A program made the position numbers and the translations under genes. Positions 1 to 8,664 of a stretch of 64,000 nucleotides of DNA are shown piece after piece (positions within the stretch are counted from its first letter, which is position 1; each line of letters starts with the position of its first letter). Under the pieces are notes generated by a model that saw only the letters and a list, made by a program, of their open reading frames with translations, was not told where the DNA came from and did not search any database. This DNA is from Dysgonomonas sp. BGC7 (GTDB lineage Bacteria > Bacteroidota > Bacteroidia > Bacteroidales > Dysgonomonadaceae): contig NZ_CVRP01000007.1 in the NCBI RefSeq assembly GCF_001261735.1, positions 62,001 to 126,000 of the forward strand, read 5' to 3'.

Positions 1-148
1 TATAATAGTAGGAATTCTTCTTTTTAATTTATCGACTTTAGAGGGTGTGTTAGTTTATAGTATATATTTATTGATAATTGAAGTTTTTGTCAATCTATCC
101 TTTTTCTTTTTTAGGATTAAAAACTATAATCAACAGGTCGTAGGATGA
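1..148 (+). CDS. C-terminal end of a membrane protein, cut by the window edge (flippase-like?)
   Basis: A reading frame is open from base 2 and stops with TGA at 146-148. The 48 visible residues are strongly hydrophobic (an aliphatic stretch followed by VFVNLSFFFF) and finish in a short polar tail, RIKNYNQQVVG. This looks like the last transmembrane helix of a polytopic membrane protein. It lies directly before a run of polysaccharide genes on the same strand, so a Wzx-type flippase or another polysaccharide membrane protein is a reasonable guess, but there is no diagnostic motif in the visible part. It could also be an open frame by chance in AT-rich DNA. Confidence 0.4.
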   Translation, partial: IIVGILLFNLSTLEGVLVYSIYLLIIEVFVNLSFFFFRIKNYNQQVVG

Positions 149-245
149 TTATTTTGTTTAACTTAGTAAGTTAGATGAAAATAAAAGCAGATTATTTAAT
201 TCAAGAGGTGATTAAATCGGAATATTGTAATTTATAAATTTAAAT

Positions 246-1268
246 ATGAAATATTATTATATCGTAGAAGGAAAATATAGAGGTAACTTAGGAGATGTTT
301 TACAAGGAATGGTTGCCAAGCCATTTTTACCTCAGAATGCAATTCCTGCTGATCGAGAAGATTTAGCTTCTTTAGATAAGAATGAGCAAGGACTTCTTGT
401 TGGGAACGCTTGGTATATGCATAGTTGGGATCGTTTTCCGCCACCAGATAATATTCAGCCAGTTTATGTCTCTGTGCATATCGCAGAATCTAAAATGCTT
501 AAAGAAAAGTATGTAAGAGATCATTTCTTGAAAAATGCACCTATTGGATGTCGAGATAAGAAAACATTAAATTTATTTTTAGGCTGGGGGATACCAGCAT
601 ATTATTCTGGATGTTTAACAATAACAACTGAGCGAAGGCCTGAAATTAATAACACGGGAAAAGGAGAATATCTATTAGTGGATAATGTTGATCATCCAAT
701 TCCAGACAATGTGGTGATGGCTCTTGAAAAACAGTTCAAACAGCAATTTATAAGAGTTTCGCATAATCCTCCAGTCGCCGATATTTCATTTGATCAATAT
801 GTTGATGAAGCTTCTCTTTTAATGAATTCTTTATTAGAGAGATATTGTAAGGCTGCATTGGTTATTACAACAAAAATTCATTGTGCTTTACCTTGTTTAG
901 CTATGGGGGCAAACGTAGTTTTGATACATCCTAATTTAAACGACCCTAGAATTGCTTCTGTTAGTGAGTTTATGCAGATATATTCATATGAAGATGTTTT
1001 GAGGCAAGATAGATTGGAAAAGCCCAGAATAAATAGAAAAAGGATCGAATCAAGAAAGCAATTTCTATCTAATATTGTTGTGGAATCTGTTAAGGCTGGT
1101 TACAATATAATGAAAAGCCCTCAAGATTTAAAATTAAAAAAAATTAGAAGGACATCTTTTATTAAGGCAAGCATTTATAGTCGAGTGATATCCCTTTGGC
1201 TAAAGATAGGATTCTATCCTCCAAATTTGAAAAGAGTATATAGTCTAAAATCGAAAGGACATGACTAA
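246..1268 (+). CDS. Polysaccharide pyruvyl transferase family protein
   Basis: 340 residues. The N-terminal GNLGD segment (about residues 14-18) and the C-terminal segment TTKIHCALPCLAMGANVVLI (about residues 209-228) match the pattern of the polysaccharide pyruvyl transferase family, whose members move pyruvate from phosphoenolpyruvate onto sugars of extracellular polysaccharides, or act as related transferases. The enzyme is expected in the cytoplasm. It overlaps the following glycosyltransferase by 8 bases, which places both in one transcription unit of the polysaccharide locus. Pyruvylation would add negative charge to the polymer. The family assignment is fairly safe; the substrate is not visible. 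No strong ribosome binding site is seen before the ATG, as is usual in this phylum. Confidence 0.8.
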   Translation: MKYYYIVEGKYRGNLGDVLQGMVAKPFLPQNAIPADREDLASLDKNEQGLLVGNAWYMHSWDRFPPPDNIQPVYVSVHIAESKMLKEKYVRDHFLKNAPIGCRDKKTLNLFLGWGIPAYYSGCLTITTERRPEINNTGKGEYLLVDNVDHPIPDNVVMALEKQFKQQFIRVSHNPPVADISFDQYVDEASLLMNSLLERYCKAALVITTKIHCALPCLAMGANVVLIHPNLNDPRIASVSEFMQIYSYEDVLRQDRLEKPRINRKRIESRKQFLSNIVVESVKAGYNIMKSPQDLKLKKIRRTSFIKASIYSRVISLWLKIGFYPPNLKRVYSLKSKGHD

Positions 1269-2322
1269 GATTTTATTGTATTGTACTCAATTAACTGAGA
1301 CAGGAGGAATAGAAAATCATATCTTAGAATTTTGTCAAAAGATGTGCTCTGTGGGCGTTGAAATAGATCTTATTGTTCCTCGTTTTAAAATGTTGGATAG
1401 GGATCAACAAACACTAAGAGATAATTGCTTAAACACTTATTTTTACTATAGTCCTCAAAAATATAAAAGTACGTTGTGGTTAATAAAGACATTATTGAAA
1501 CTCCGTAATAAGAATTATGATGCCCTATATACTAATGGACAAGGTGAGAGTATTTATATTGTCGGAAAACTAATGGGAATCCCTAATTGGGTACATCACC
1601 ATCACTCCTCTGGAGGAAAAGGAGATCAAGAAACATGGGGAAACCAATATACAAAGGCCTTAAGGGGAGCGAAGACTATTATTGCTTGTTCTAATAAAAA
1701 TGCAAGAGAAATAGAGGATGTTGTAGGGCGAAGAATTGATTCTATACCATGTTTTTCTAGAGATCTTGGTGATAGTATTTCAGGGCCATTAGGAAACTCA
1801 GATATTCTTAACTTCGGATATTATGGACGTTTAATTAATGGTAAAGGTATAGAGCTAATTTGTCAGTTAAGTAATGATAAAGATTGTTCTCATATAGTGT
1901 TTAACCTTTGGGGGATAGGAGATGTTTTTACACCTAAATATTTTGAACAATTCCCCAATATCGTTTTTCATGGAGGATTTAAAACGAAAGAAGAACTTAT
2001 ACAAGTAAACTCATATATTGATGCTTTCTTACTTTTATCGGATTCAGAAGGGCTTCCAATTTCCTTATTAGAAGTAATGAGTGCAGGTATTCCTTGGATT
2101 GCATCTAATAAAGGAGGTATTAAAGATATTGCATGTTCCAAAGATTCAACAAGATTGGTAGAGGATCCATCAGATTATAATTTGATAAAAAGAGAGATTC
2201 TCTGTTTAGCTGATGATATTAAAAATGGAAGAATTTCCAGAGAGAAGCAAAAAGAACTCTATAAAAAGAAATTTGCGGCTAATATTCTTATCGATCAATG
2301 GCAGTCTATTTTTTTAATGTAA
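1261..2322 (+). CDS. Glycosyltransferase, GT4 family
   Basis: 353 residues. TGGIENHILEFC near residue 13 is the glycine-rich N-terminal loop of GT-B fold enzymes. SEGLPISLLE (about residues 262-271), followed by SAGIPWIASNKGG, is the EX7E motif of the C-terminal nucleotide-sugar domain typical of GT4 retaining transferases. It is expected to add a sugar to the lipid-linked repeat unit at the inner face of the cytoplasmic membrane. The donor and linkage cannot be read from the sequence. The start ATG overlaps the end of the pyruvyl transferase gene. There is a run of four histidines near residue 118, which is not a known family feature. Confidence 0.85.
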   Translation: MTKILLYCTQLTETGGIENHILEFCQKMCSVGVEIDLIVPRFKMLDRDQQTLRDNCLNTYFYYSPQKYKSTLWLIKTLLKLRNKNYDALYTNGQGESIYIVGKLMGIPNWVHHHHSSGGKGDQETWGNQYTKALRGAKTIIACSNKNAREIEDVVGRRIDSIPCFSRDLGDSISGPLGNSDILNFGYYGRLINGKGIELICQLSNDKDCSHIVFNLWGIGDVFTPKYFEQFPNIVFHGGFKTKEELIQVNSYIDAFLLLSDSEGLPISLLEVMSAGIPWIASNKGGIKDIACSKDSTRLVEDPSDYNLIKREILCLADDIKNGRISREKQKELYKKKFAANILIDQWQSIFLM

Positions 2323-2331
2323 TCAACAATA

Positions 2332-3564
2332 ATGAAAATTATTTTATCACATCCGACAGGAAATGCAAACTCAAGGGCTACAGCAGAAGGCTTTATTGAG
2401 GCGGGTTTACTAAGCTATTTCTATACAACAATTGCAGTTTTTCCTGAAACTTTATTGCATAAGTTAGGAAAATTACCCTTCCTTTCCCTTATACAGCGAA
2501 GAATGTATAATCCTGTATTGAGACAATATACAAAAACTTACTGTAGATATGAGCTTGGTCGCATGATCTCAATGAAAATGAAACTTAACAAGCTTATAGA
2601 GCATGACGAGGATCCTTTTAGTGTAGCATCTGTTTACAAGCATCTTGATAAAAAAATTGCGACAGACTTGCCTGCTTTAGCTCTTAAAGGAGCAGACTCT
2701 ATATATGCTTATTCTGATGGAGCAATGTACTCTTTTATAGAAGCAAAAAAGTGTGGTGTAAAATGCTTTTATGATTTATCAACAGGATATTGGCGGGCAT
2801 TTCATAAACTTTTGTCAGAGGAGAAAGAACGTTATCCACAATGGAGCGATACTTTTTCTGGCTTTAAAGATTCTAAGGAAAAATTAGAACGAAAAGACAG
2901 AGAAATAGCTTTAGCTGATATGATTATTGTTGCCAGTCGATTTACGGCTGAAACACTGAAGGAGTATCCAGGCAAGCTTCCTCCTATTAAAATTGTACCC
3001 TATGGCTTTCCTCCTATAGAGAAAGAAAACAGGGTCTATGATGATTTTAAAGATAATAGAAAATTGAAATTATTATTTGTTGGTAAGCTAACCCAACCTA
3101 AAGGCTTAGCTGATGTTTTTGAGGCTATAAGAGAGTTAAAAGATAAAGTCCAATTAACTTTAGTAGGATCAATGACCGATAATGAAGCCTTAAAGAATGA
3201 GATTTCAGAACATACTTACTTAGGCACTTTGCCACACAAAGAAGTCCTGAAAGTAATGAGAGAACATGATATTCTTCTTTTTCCTTCTTTATTTGATGGT
3301 TTTGGTATGGTTATGACAGAAGCAATGTCACAAGGGACTCCTGTAATAGCATCTGACCGATCTGCTGCACCAGATTTAATAGAGCATGGTAAGAATGGAT
3401 GGCTAATTCCATCCGGATCGGTAATTTCATTGAGTAGAATAATAGAAGAATTATCTGCTACCCCGTCAAATATTATAGAAGTTGGTAAAGCTGCTATGGA
3501 AACAGCAAGGAAACGTCCATGGAGTATGTACCAAAAAGAGTTAATTGACGCTATAAGATTGTGA
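2332..3564 (+). CDS. Glycosyltransferase, GT4 family
   Basis: 410 residues. The second half carries KLLFVGKLTQPKGLADVFEA, the usual opening of the C-terminal GT-B domain, and FDGFGMVMTEAMSQGTPVI near residues 321-339. The EX7E motif has aspartate in place of the first glutamate (D-GFGMVMT-E). It starts 9 bases after the previous stop and its own stop overlaps the next gene (GTGA at 3561-3564), so it belongs to the same operon. It probably transfers one residue of the polysaccharide repeat; the specificity is unknown. Confidence 0.82.
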   Translation: MKIILSHPTGNANSRATAEGFIEAGLLSYFYTTIAVFPETLLHKLGKLPFLSLIQRRMYNPVLRQYTKTYCRYELGRMISMKMKLNKLIEHDEDPFSVASVYKHLDKKIATDLPALALKGADSIYAYSDGAMYSFIEAKKCGVKCFYDLSTGYWRAFHKLLSEEKERYPQWSDTFSGFKDSKEKLERKDREIALADMIIVASRFTAETLKEYPGKLPPIKIVPYGFPPIEKENRVYDDFKDNRKLKLLFVGKLTQPKGLADVFEAIRELKDKVQLTLVGSMTDNEALKNEISEHTYLGTLPHKEVLKVMREHDILLFPSLFDGFGMVMTEAMSQGTPVIASDRSAAPDLIEHGKNGWLIPSGSVISLSRIIEELSATPSNIIEVGKAAMETARKRPWSMYQKELIDAIRL

Positions 3565-4886
3565 ATGAAATAGACATAACAAAGACAAAATATCTTGATA
3601 CCCTAAAAAAAGGTATTTGGATATATATATTTCTTCTAATATTTGAAGGAGCTTTAAGAAAATGGTTTTTACCATCTTTAGCTACGCCACTACTTGTAGT
3701 AAGAGATCCTCTTGCAATGTGGCTTATTCTTATGTCATGGAAAAGGGGAGTTTTAAAGATGAATGCCTATACTGCTGTTGTAGGATTTGTTGGGATTATT
3801 TCTTTCTTCATTGCAATTCTTTTTGGACACGGAGAGTTATTGATTGCCATATATGGTGCTCGCACTTTGTTGATCTATTTCCCATTGATGTTTGTTATAG
3901 GCCAGATTTTTAATAAAGAAGATGTTATTCGGGTCGGAAAATTAATTCTATGTATCTCTATAGGAATGGTTATAATAAATATATTTCAGTATATCAGTCC
4001 TCAATCAGCATGGATTAACAGAGGAGTCGGAGGGGATATAACTGGCTCTGGATTTGGAGGTGCTTTAGGTTACTTCCGTTCTTCTGGTACATTCTCTTTT
4101 GCAACAGGAAATGCTTCTTTTTGGGGGCTTACAGGAGCATTCTTATTCTACTTTTGGTTGGTTCCTAAAAAAATTAGTCGATGGTTGTTAATCATGTCAT
4201 CAATAGCATTTCTTATTGCTATTCCTATTTCTATAAGTAGAACTGTTTTTTTTCAAGCTTTGCTATCTTTATCCTTTGTCGGTTGTGTTTTACTTCGAAA
4301 ACCCCAATATTTATGGCGCTTTTTAGTAACTGTCTTTGTTATTGTCATAATAACTGCTGTTTTAGCCCAAACGTCTTTGTTTAATACAAGTATTGAGGTC
4401 TTTTTAGCTAGGTTTACATCAGCAAATGAAAGTGAAGGTGGAGCTGAAGGCGTACTGATAGATCGTTTCTTAGGAGGAATGGTTAATGCGATAACAGGTT
4501 CTGAAAACCTTCCTTTTTGGGGATATGGAATCGGAATCGGCTCTAATATGGCTGCTGTTTATCTTTCTGGAGATAGGGCATTTATATTAGGAGAAGCCGA
4601 ATGGGGGCGAATGATTGGTGAAATGGGAGTAATTTTAGGATTATCTGTAATTTTAATAAGAATAATTTTAGTAATACAATTGACTTTTAGAGCAATAAGA
4701 ATGCTAATACAAGAGGAGCCTCTAGCCTGGATGTTATTGAGTTTTGGAGGTCTTACTATCCTACAAGGGTTATGGGCACAGCCCACAGCTTTAGGGTTTA
4801 GTACCTTGATTGGAGGTTTACTTATTGCAGCAACATCAGAACATACCACTAAGAAAAATCAAATAATAGAAACTAAAGAGCTTTGA
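3561..4886 (+). CDS. O-antigen polymerase/ligase-like integral membrane protein
   Basis: 441 residues with about ten to twelve hydrophobic segments from residue 20 to 430. A longer, more polar loop (about residues 270-340, rich in glycine and acidic residues: SANESEGGAEG, WGYGIGIGSN) lies between the later helices. This is the layout of Wzy polymerases and WaaL-type ligases, which share low sequence identity, so the two cannot be told apart here. It would act in the inner membrane on undecaprenyl-linked chains. The start is GTG, fused to the previous stop as GTGA; the stop overlaps the next TTG start as TTGA. Unusual starts and tight overlaps suggest translational coupling. Confidence 0.7.
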   Translation: MNEIDITKTKYLDTLKKGIWIYIFLLIFEGALRKWFLPSLATPLLVVRDPLAMWLILMSWKRGVLKMNAYTAVVGFVGIISFFIAILFGHGELLIAIYGARTLLIYFPLMFVIGQIFNKEDVIRVGKLILCISIGMVIINIFQYISPQSAWINRGVGGDITGSGFGGALGYFRSSGTFSFATGNASFWGLTGAFLFYFWLVPKKISRWLLIMSSIAFLIAIPISISRTVFFQALLSLSFVGCVLLRKPQYLWRFLVTVFVIVIITAVLAQTSLFNTSIEVFLARFTSANESEGGAEGVLIDRFLGGMVNAITGSENLPFWGYGIGIGSNMAAVYLSGDRAFILGEAEWGRMIGEMGVILGLSVILIRIILVIQLTFRAIRMLIQEEPLAWMLLSFGGLTILQGLWAQPTALGFSTLIGGLLIAATSEHTTKKNQIIETKEL

Positions 4887-6091
4887 AAGATTCAAAAATA
4901 ATATTGATAACCAACGAATTTCCTTTTGGAAAAAGAGAAACATTTTTGGAAAGTGAAATTGAATTTTTGTCTCAAAAATTTGATAATATTGTTATAGTTC
5001 CTTCAAAAGGCTGTGATTGTATTCGAGAAACTCCACCTAATATTACTATTGATTATAGTTTAATCCATGAATTCAAAAAAAAATATTTTTGGATATTTAA
5101 ATCTATTTTTTCAATACACAGTTTTACAACGCTTATTATTTATGGGCGCTTATGTCTTAAACGGAAAAAAATGATGAATTTATTAAAATATATGGTTGCT
5201 TATACTATATTTGACGATAATATTCATACGTTGGTGAAAAAATATAGTTCCTCATTAGTTTATTCATATTGGTTTAGCCCTGTGGTCGAGGTACTAGTAA
5301 ACAAGAAGAAAGAAGACGATTCTTTTAAAATAATAACACGTGTTCATCGTGGAGATTTATATGAGGAAATTAGTCCTTTGGGTTTTTTTCCTTTTCGAGA
5401 CAAGATGATCTATAAGATAGATAAAGTAGTAGCAATATCTACGCATGGACTTTCCTATTTAAAAAATAAATATAATTTGGATAATATTGAAGTATCTAAA
5501 CTGGGGACAATCAATAAAAATGGTATTTCAAAATGCTCTTCTTCTGAAAATATATCAATAGTGTCTGTATCGAATATCATTGATGTAAAAAGAGTATATC
5601 TGATAGCGGAGTCAATTGTTGAACTAGCATCTTTAAATACAGGGTTTAATGTGATTTGGAATCATTTCGGAGATGGGCCTCAAAGATTATTCGTGGAAGA
5701 TATACTAGAAAAAGCAAATGTTGTAAACTTAAAATATAAGTTTCATGGAATGGTTTCTAATAATAAAATATTTGATTTTTATAGAAATGAGAATATCGAT
5801 TTATTTATAAATCTGAGTTCATCAGAGGGTGTTCCGGTTTCCATAATGGAAGCGATTTCTTTTGGCATTCCGATATTAGCTACAAATGTAGGTGGGGTCT
5901 CAGAAATAGTTAATGATACTACCGGTATTTTATTAGAGGAGGAACTTTTGAAAGAAAAAATTTCTGCATCTATTATAAAAATGAAGAAAATCAACTATGA
6001 TAGAAGCAAAATTATTAAATTCTGGGATGATAATTATAATGCAGAAATTAATTATAATTCGTTTTCAGATATTATTAAGTATATGCTATAA
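4883..6091 (+). CDS. Glycosyltransferase, GT4 family
   Basis: 402 residues, very AT-rich. NEFPFGKRETFLESE at residues 11-25 resembles the start of GT4 enzymes found with colanic-acid-like loci. The C-terminal part has SSSEGVPVSIMEAISFGIPI around residue 312, a clean EX7E motif, followed by ATNVGGVSEIV. The start codon is TTG overlapping the previous stop (TTGA); no ATG occurs before the conserved N-terminus, so TTG is needed. It is expected to act on the growing lipid-linked oligosaccharide. Donor and acceptor are unknown. Confidence 0.8.
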   Translation: MKDSKIILITNEFPFGKRETFLESEIEFLSQKFDNIVIVPSKGCDCIRETPPNITIDYSLIHEFKKKYFWIFKSIFSIHSFTTLIIYGRLCLKRKKMMNLLKYMVAYTIFDDNIHTLVKKYSSSLVYSYWFSPVVEVLVNKKKEDDSFKIITRVHRGDLYEEISPLGFFPFRDKMIYKIDKVVAISTHGLSYLKNKYNLDNIEVSKLGTINKNGISKCSSSENISIVSVSNIIDVKRVYLIAESIVELASLNTGFNVIWNHFGDGPQRLFVEDILEKANVVNLKYKFHGMVSNNKIFDFYRNENIDLFINLSSSEGVPVSIMEAISFGIPILATNVGGVSEIVNDTTGILLEEELLKEKISASIIKMKKINYDRSKIIKFWDDNYNAEINYNSFSDIIKYML

Positions 6092-7264
6092 ATGAAAATA
6101 TTACGTGTAATATCTAGTATGGATCCTAAAGGAGGAGGGCCTTGTCAGGGAATTCGTAACTCTATTTCTGAATTTAAAAGAAGAGGGATAGATAATGATG
6201 TTTTATGTTTCGATTCCTCCGATGTTGAATATTTAGGAACAGACGATTTTACGATATATACTATTGGTCCGTCTACTGGCCCGTATGCTTATTGTCCAGA
6301 TTTGAAAAGATGGTTGCTTGATAATATTTTGAAATACGATGTAGTGATTATACACGGACTGTGGCTATATCACAGTTATGGCACATATAAAGTTTGGAAT
6401 AACTTAAAGAAGTCTGGGGTAAAAGTGCCTCGTTTGTATGTGATGCCACATGGAATGCTCGATCCCTATTTTCAGAAAGCAAAAGGGCGGAAATTGAAAG
6501 CAATACGTAATTGGTTGTTTTGGAAATTAATAGAAAATAGAGTTGTAAATAATGTCGATGGAATCCTTTTTACATGTAAAGAAGAACTCCTTTTGGCAAG
6601 AGAGCCTTTCTTTCCTTATAAACCAAAGAGGGAATTGAATATCGGATATGGAGTACTACCTCCTCCTGAATATAATACAGAAATGGGAAATGTTTTTTTT
6701 GAGAAATGTATTCATTGGAACAAGAAACCACTTTGGTTATTTCTTAGCCGTATTCACGAAAAAAAAGGTGTAGATATTCTCATAAAAGCATATCTTAAAT
6801 TGAAATTAGAAAACAATGAACTACCCCAATTGATTGTTGCGGGCCCTGGGCTCGGTACTAACTTTGGAAAGGAAATACAGAAAATAGCCAAGAATAATAT
6901 GGATATCTTGTTTCCGGGAATGCTTGCTGGCGACAGTAAATGGGGAGCTTTTTATAATTGCGAAGCATTTATTCTTCCAAGCCATCAAGAAAATTTTGGT
7001 ATTGCAATCGTTGAGGCCATGGCATGTGCCAAACCTGTTCTTATTACAAATAAGGTAAATATTTGGAGAGAAATAAAGGCTGGAGAAGGTGGATTCATCG
7101 GTTTTGATACAGAAGAAAGTGTATATGAAATGTTGAAAGATTGGCTATCTTTGTCTTCTCAGAAGAAAATAGAAATAGGCGAAAACGCTCAAAATACATA
7201 TGTACAGTCTTTCTCTATAAAAGAAATGGCTGATAAAATGATTAATGTTTTTAAGGATGCATAA
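6092..7264 (+). CDS. Glycosyltransferase, GT4 family
   Basis: 390 residues. The N-terminus, with SSMDPKGGGPCQGIRN near residue 8, is the glycine-rich donor loop of a GT4 group common in Bacteroidetes polysaccharide loci. The C-terminal domain has FLSRIHEKKGVDILIKAYL and SHQENFGIAIVEAMACAKPV (about residues 296-315), a complete EX7E motif. The ATG follows the previous stop with no gap. It probably builds one linkage of the exopolysaccharide repeat. The sugar is not predictable from sequence alone. Confidence 0.85.
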   Translation: MKILRVISSMDPKGGGPCQGIRNSISEFKRRGIDNDVLCFDSSDVEYLGTDDFTIYTIGPSTGPYAYCPDLKRWLLDNILKYDVVIIHGLWLYHSYGTYKVWNNLKKSGVKVPRLYVMPHGMLDPYFQKAKGRKLKAIRNWLFWKLIENRVVNNVDGILFTCKEELLLAREPFFPYKPKRELNIGYGVLPPPEYNTEMGNVFFEKCIHWNKKPLWLFLSRIHEKKGVDILIKAYLKLKLENNELPQLIVAGPGLGTNFGKEIQKIAKNNMDILFPGMLAGDSKWGAFYNCEAFILPSHQENFGIAIVEAMACAKPVLITNKVNIWREIKAGEGGFIGFDTEESVYEMLKDWLSLSSQKKIEIGENAQNTYVQSFSIKEMADKMINVFKDA

Positions 7265-7802
7265 TACAGACACACATACAGGGCCTTCTTTCTCTCTGAA
7301 AAACAGATTGGCTAGACTTGTCTGGATAATAACATATATCTTGTTTTTCCGATATTCACCTCGTCCGTTTCATATTTGGCGCTCTTTCGTCTTAAAGCTG
7401 TTTGGCGCAAAAATAGGACAGGGGGTACATGTATATCCAAAAGTTAAAATTTGGGCTCCATGGAATTTGGAACTAAAAAAAGAATGTGGGATTGGTAATG
7501 ATGCAACATTATATTCTCAAGGGAGAATAACTATTGGAGAAAGATCCGTTATTTCACAAGGTGTGCATATTTGTACTGGCACACATGATTACACTCTATT
7601 GGGATTTCCTCTTTTTACAAATCCTATTACAATAGGAGATCAAGTCTGGATAGCAGCAGAGGCTTTCGTTGCCCCAGGAGTAACTGTTGGAGATGGTGCT
7701 GTTGTTGCTGCGAGGGCTGTAGTAGTTAAAGATGTCGCCCCATGGACAGTCGTTGGAGGCAATCCTGCAAAATTGATAAAGAAAAGAGAAATTTTAAACT
7801 AA
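7257..7802 (+). CDS. wcaF: WcaF-like putative acetyltransferase (left-handed beta-helix)
   Basis: About 181 residues. An upstream in-frame ATG exists at 7245, but the family usually begins with a short NTDTHTGPSFSLKNR-type N-terminus, so 7257 is preferred; it overlaps the previous gene by 8 bases. The body contains isoleucine/valine hexapeptide repeats (IGDQVWIAAEAFVAPGVTVG) and a GTHDY segment with a probable catalytic histidine. It is an acetyl-CoA dependent O-acetyltransferase by family, likely decorating a sugar of the polysaccharide. Together with the WcaI-like gene downstream it gives the locus a colanic-acid-like flavour. Confidence 0.82.
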   Translation: MHNTDTHTGPSFSLKNRLARLVWIITYILFFRYSPRPFHIWRSFVLKLFGAKIGQGVHVYPKVKIWAPWNLELKKECGIGNDATLYSQGRITIGERSVISQGVHICTGTHDYTLLGFPLFTNPITIGDQVWIAAEAFVAPGVTVGDGAVVAARAVVVKDVAPWTVVGGNPAKLIKKREILN

Positions 7803-7857
7803 TTATGATTTCAGATCTAACAATAATATAAATTTTCAATAAAGATTTGAATTAAAA

Positions 7858-8664
7858 ATGATTTCTATAATTATTTTAACTAAGAATGAAGAGAGAGATT
7901 TACCTAAATGTCTCGATTCTTTAAAATGGTCTGATGACGTTCATATCTTAGATTCTGGCAGTACAGATAAGACAATTAACATAGCCGAACAATATGGGGC
8001 AAAGCTAAGTTTCAATCCTTTTAAAAGTTTTGGTGATCAACGTAATTTTGCTTTAGATAATCTGGATATAAAATATGGCTGGGTATTGTTTCTTGATGCT
8101 GATGAAATTGCAACAACTGGATTTGTTGAAGCAATCAAAGAAGGAATTAATAATGCAGATGAATCTGTAGCCGGCTTTTATTGTTGTTGGAAAATGATGC
8201 TTGAAAATAGATGGTTAAAGCATTGCGACAATTTTCCAAAATGGCAATTTCGTTTACTAAGAAAAGGAAGAGCTTCCTTCACTGATTTTGGGCATGGACA
8301 AAAAGAAGGAGAAGTTAAAGGGGATATCATGTATATAAAAGAACCATATCTACACTATGGATTTTCGAAAGGCTGGGCACAGTGGCTTGATAGACATAAT
8401 CGTTATTCTTCTTTAGAAGCTATTGATAGATTGAAAAAGTGCCCTCCTCTTAGAAATATTTTTTCTAAAAGCAAGAGTATTAGAAATGTTGCTTTAAAAA
8501 GTTGGTTAATAAGAATACCTGGATGGCCTTTCCTGCGTTTCTTTCATGCATATGTATTAAATCTAGGTTTTTTAGAAGGAACACCGGGTTTGATATATTG
8601 TGCTAATATGGCTTATTATGAGTTTCTTATAAAAATTAAAATAAGAGAAGCTAAGTTTAAATGA
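7858..8664 (+). CDS. Glycosyltransferase, GT2 family (WaaE/KdtX-like)
   Basis: 268 residues. The N-terminal ISIIILTKNEERDLPKCLDS and VHILDSGSTDKT are typical GT-A fold motifs of GT2 enzymes, and FLDADE at about residues 79-84 supplies the DXD-type metal and nucleotide site. The length and the WXXH/HYGFSKG region fit the WaaE/KdtX branch, inverting transferases acting on lipopolysaccharide core or polysaccharide repeat units. It follows a 55-base gap after the acetyltransferase. Its last codon overlaps the next gene as ATGA. Confidence 0.82.
   Translation: MISIIILTKNEERDLPKCLDSLKWSDDVHILDSGSTDKTINIAEQYGAKLSFNPFKSFGDQRNFALDNLDIKYGWVLFLDADEIATTGFVEAIKEGINNADESVAGFYCCWKMMLENRWLKHCDNFPKWQFRLLRKGRASFTDFGHGQKEGEVKGDIMYIKEPYLHYGFSKGWAQWLDRHNRYSSLEAIDRLKKCPPLRNIFSKSKSIRNVALKSWLIRIPGWPFLRFFHAYVLNLGFLEGTPGLIYCANMAYYEFLIKIKIREAKFK

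Noticed and set aside
1600-1612. Four consecutive histidines in a glycosyltransferase as a metal site or tag
   Set aside because: Sits in a variable part of the N-terminal domain with no known family role; most likely chance.
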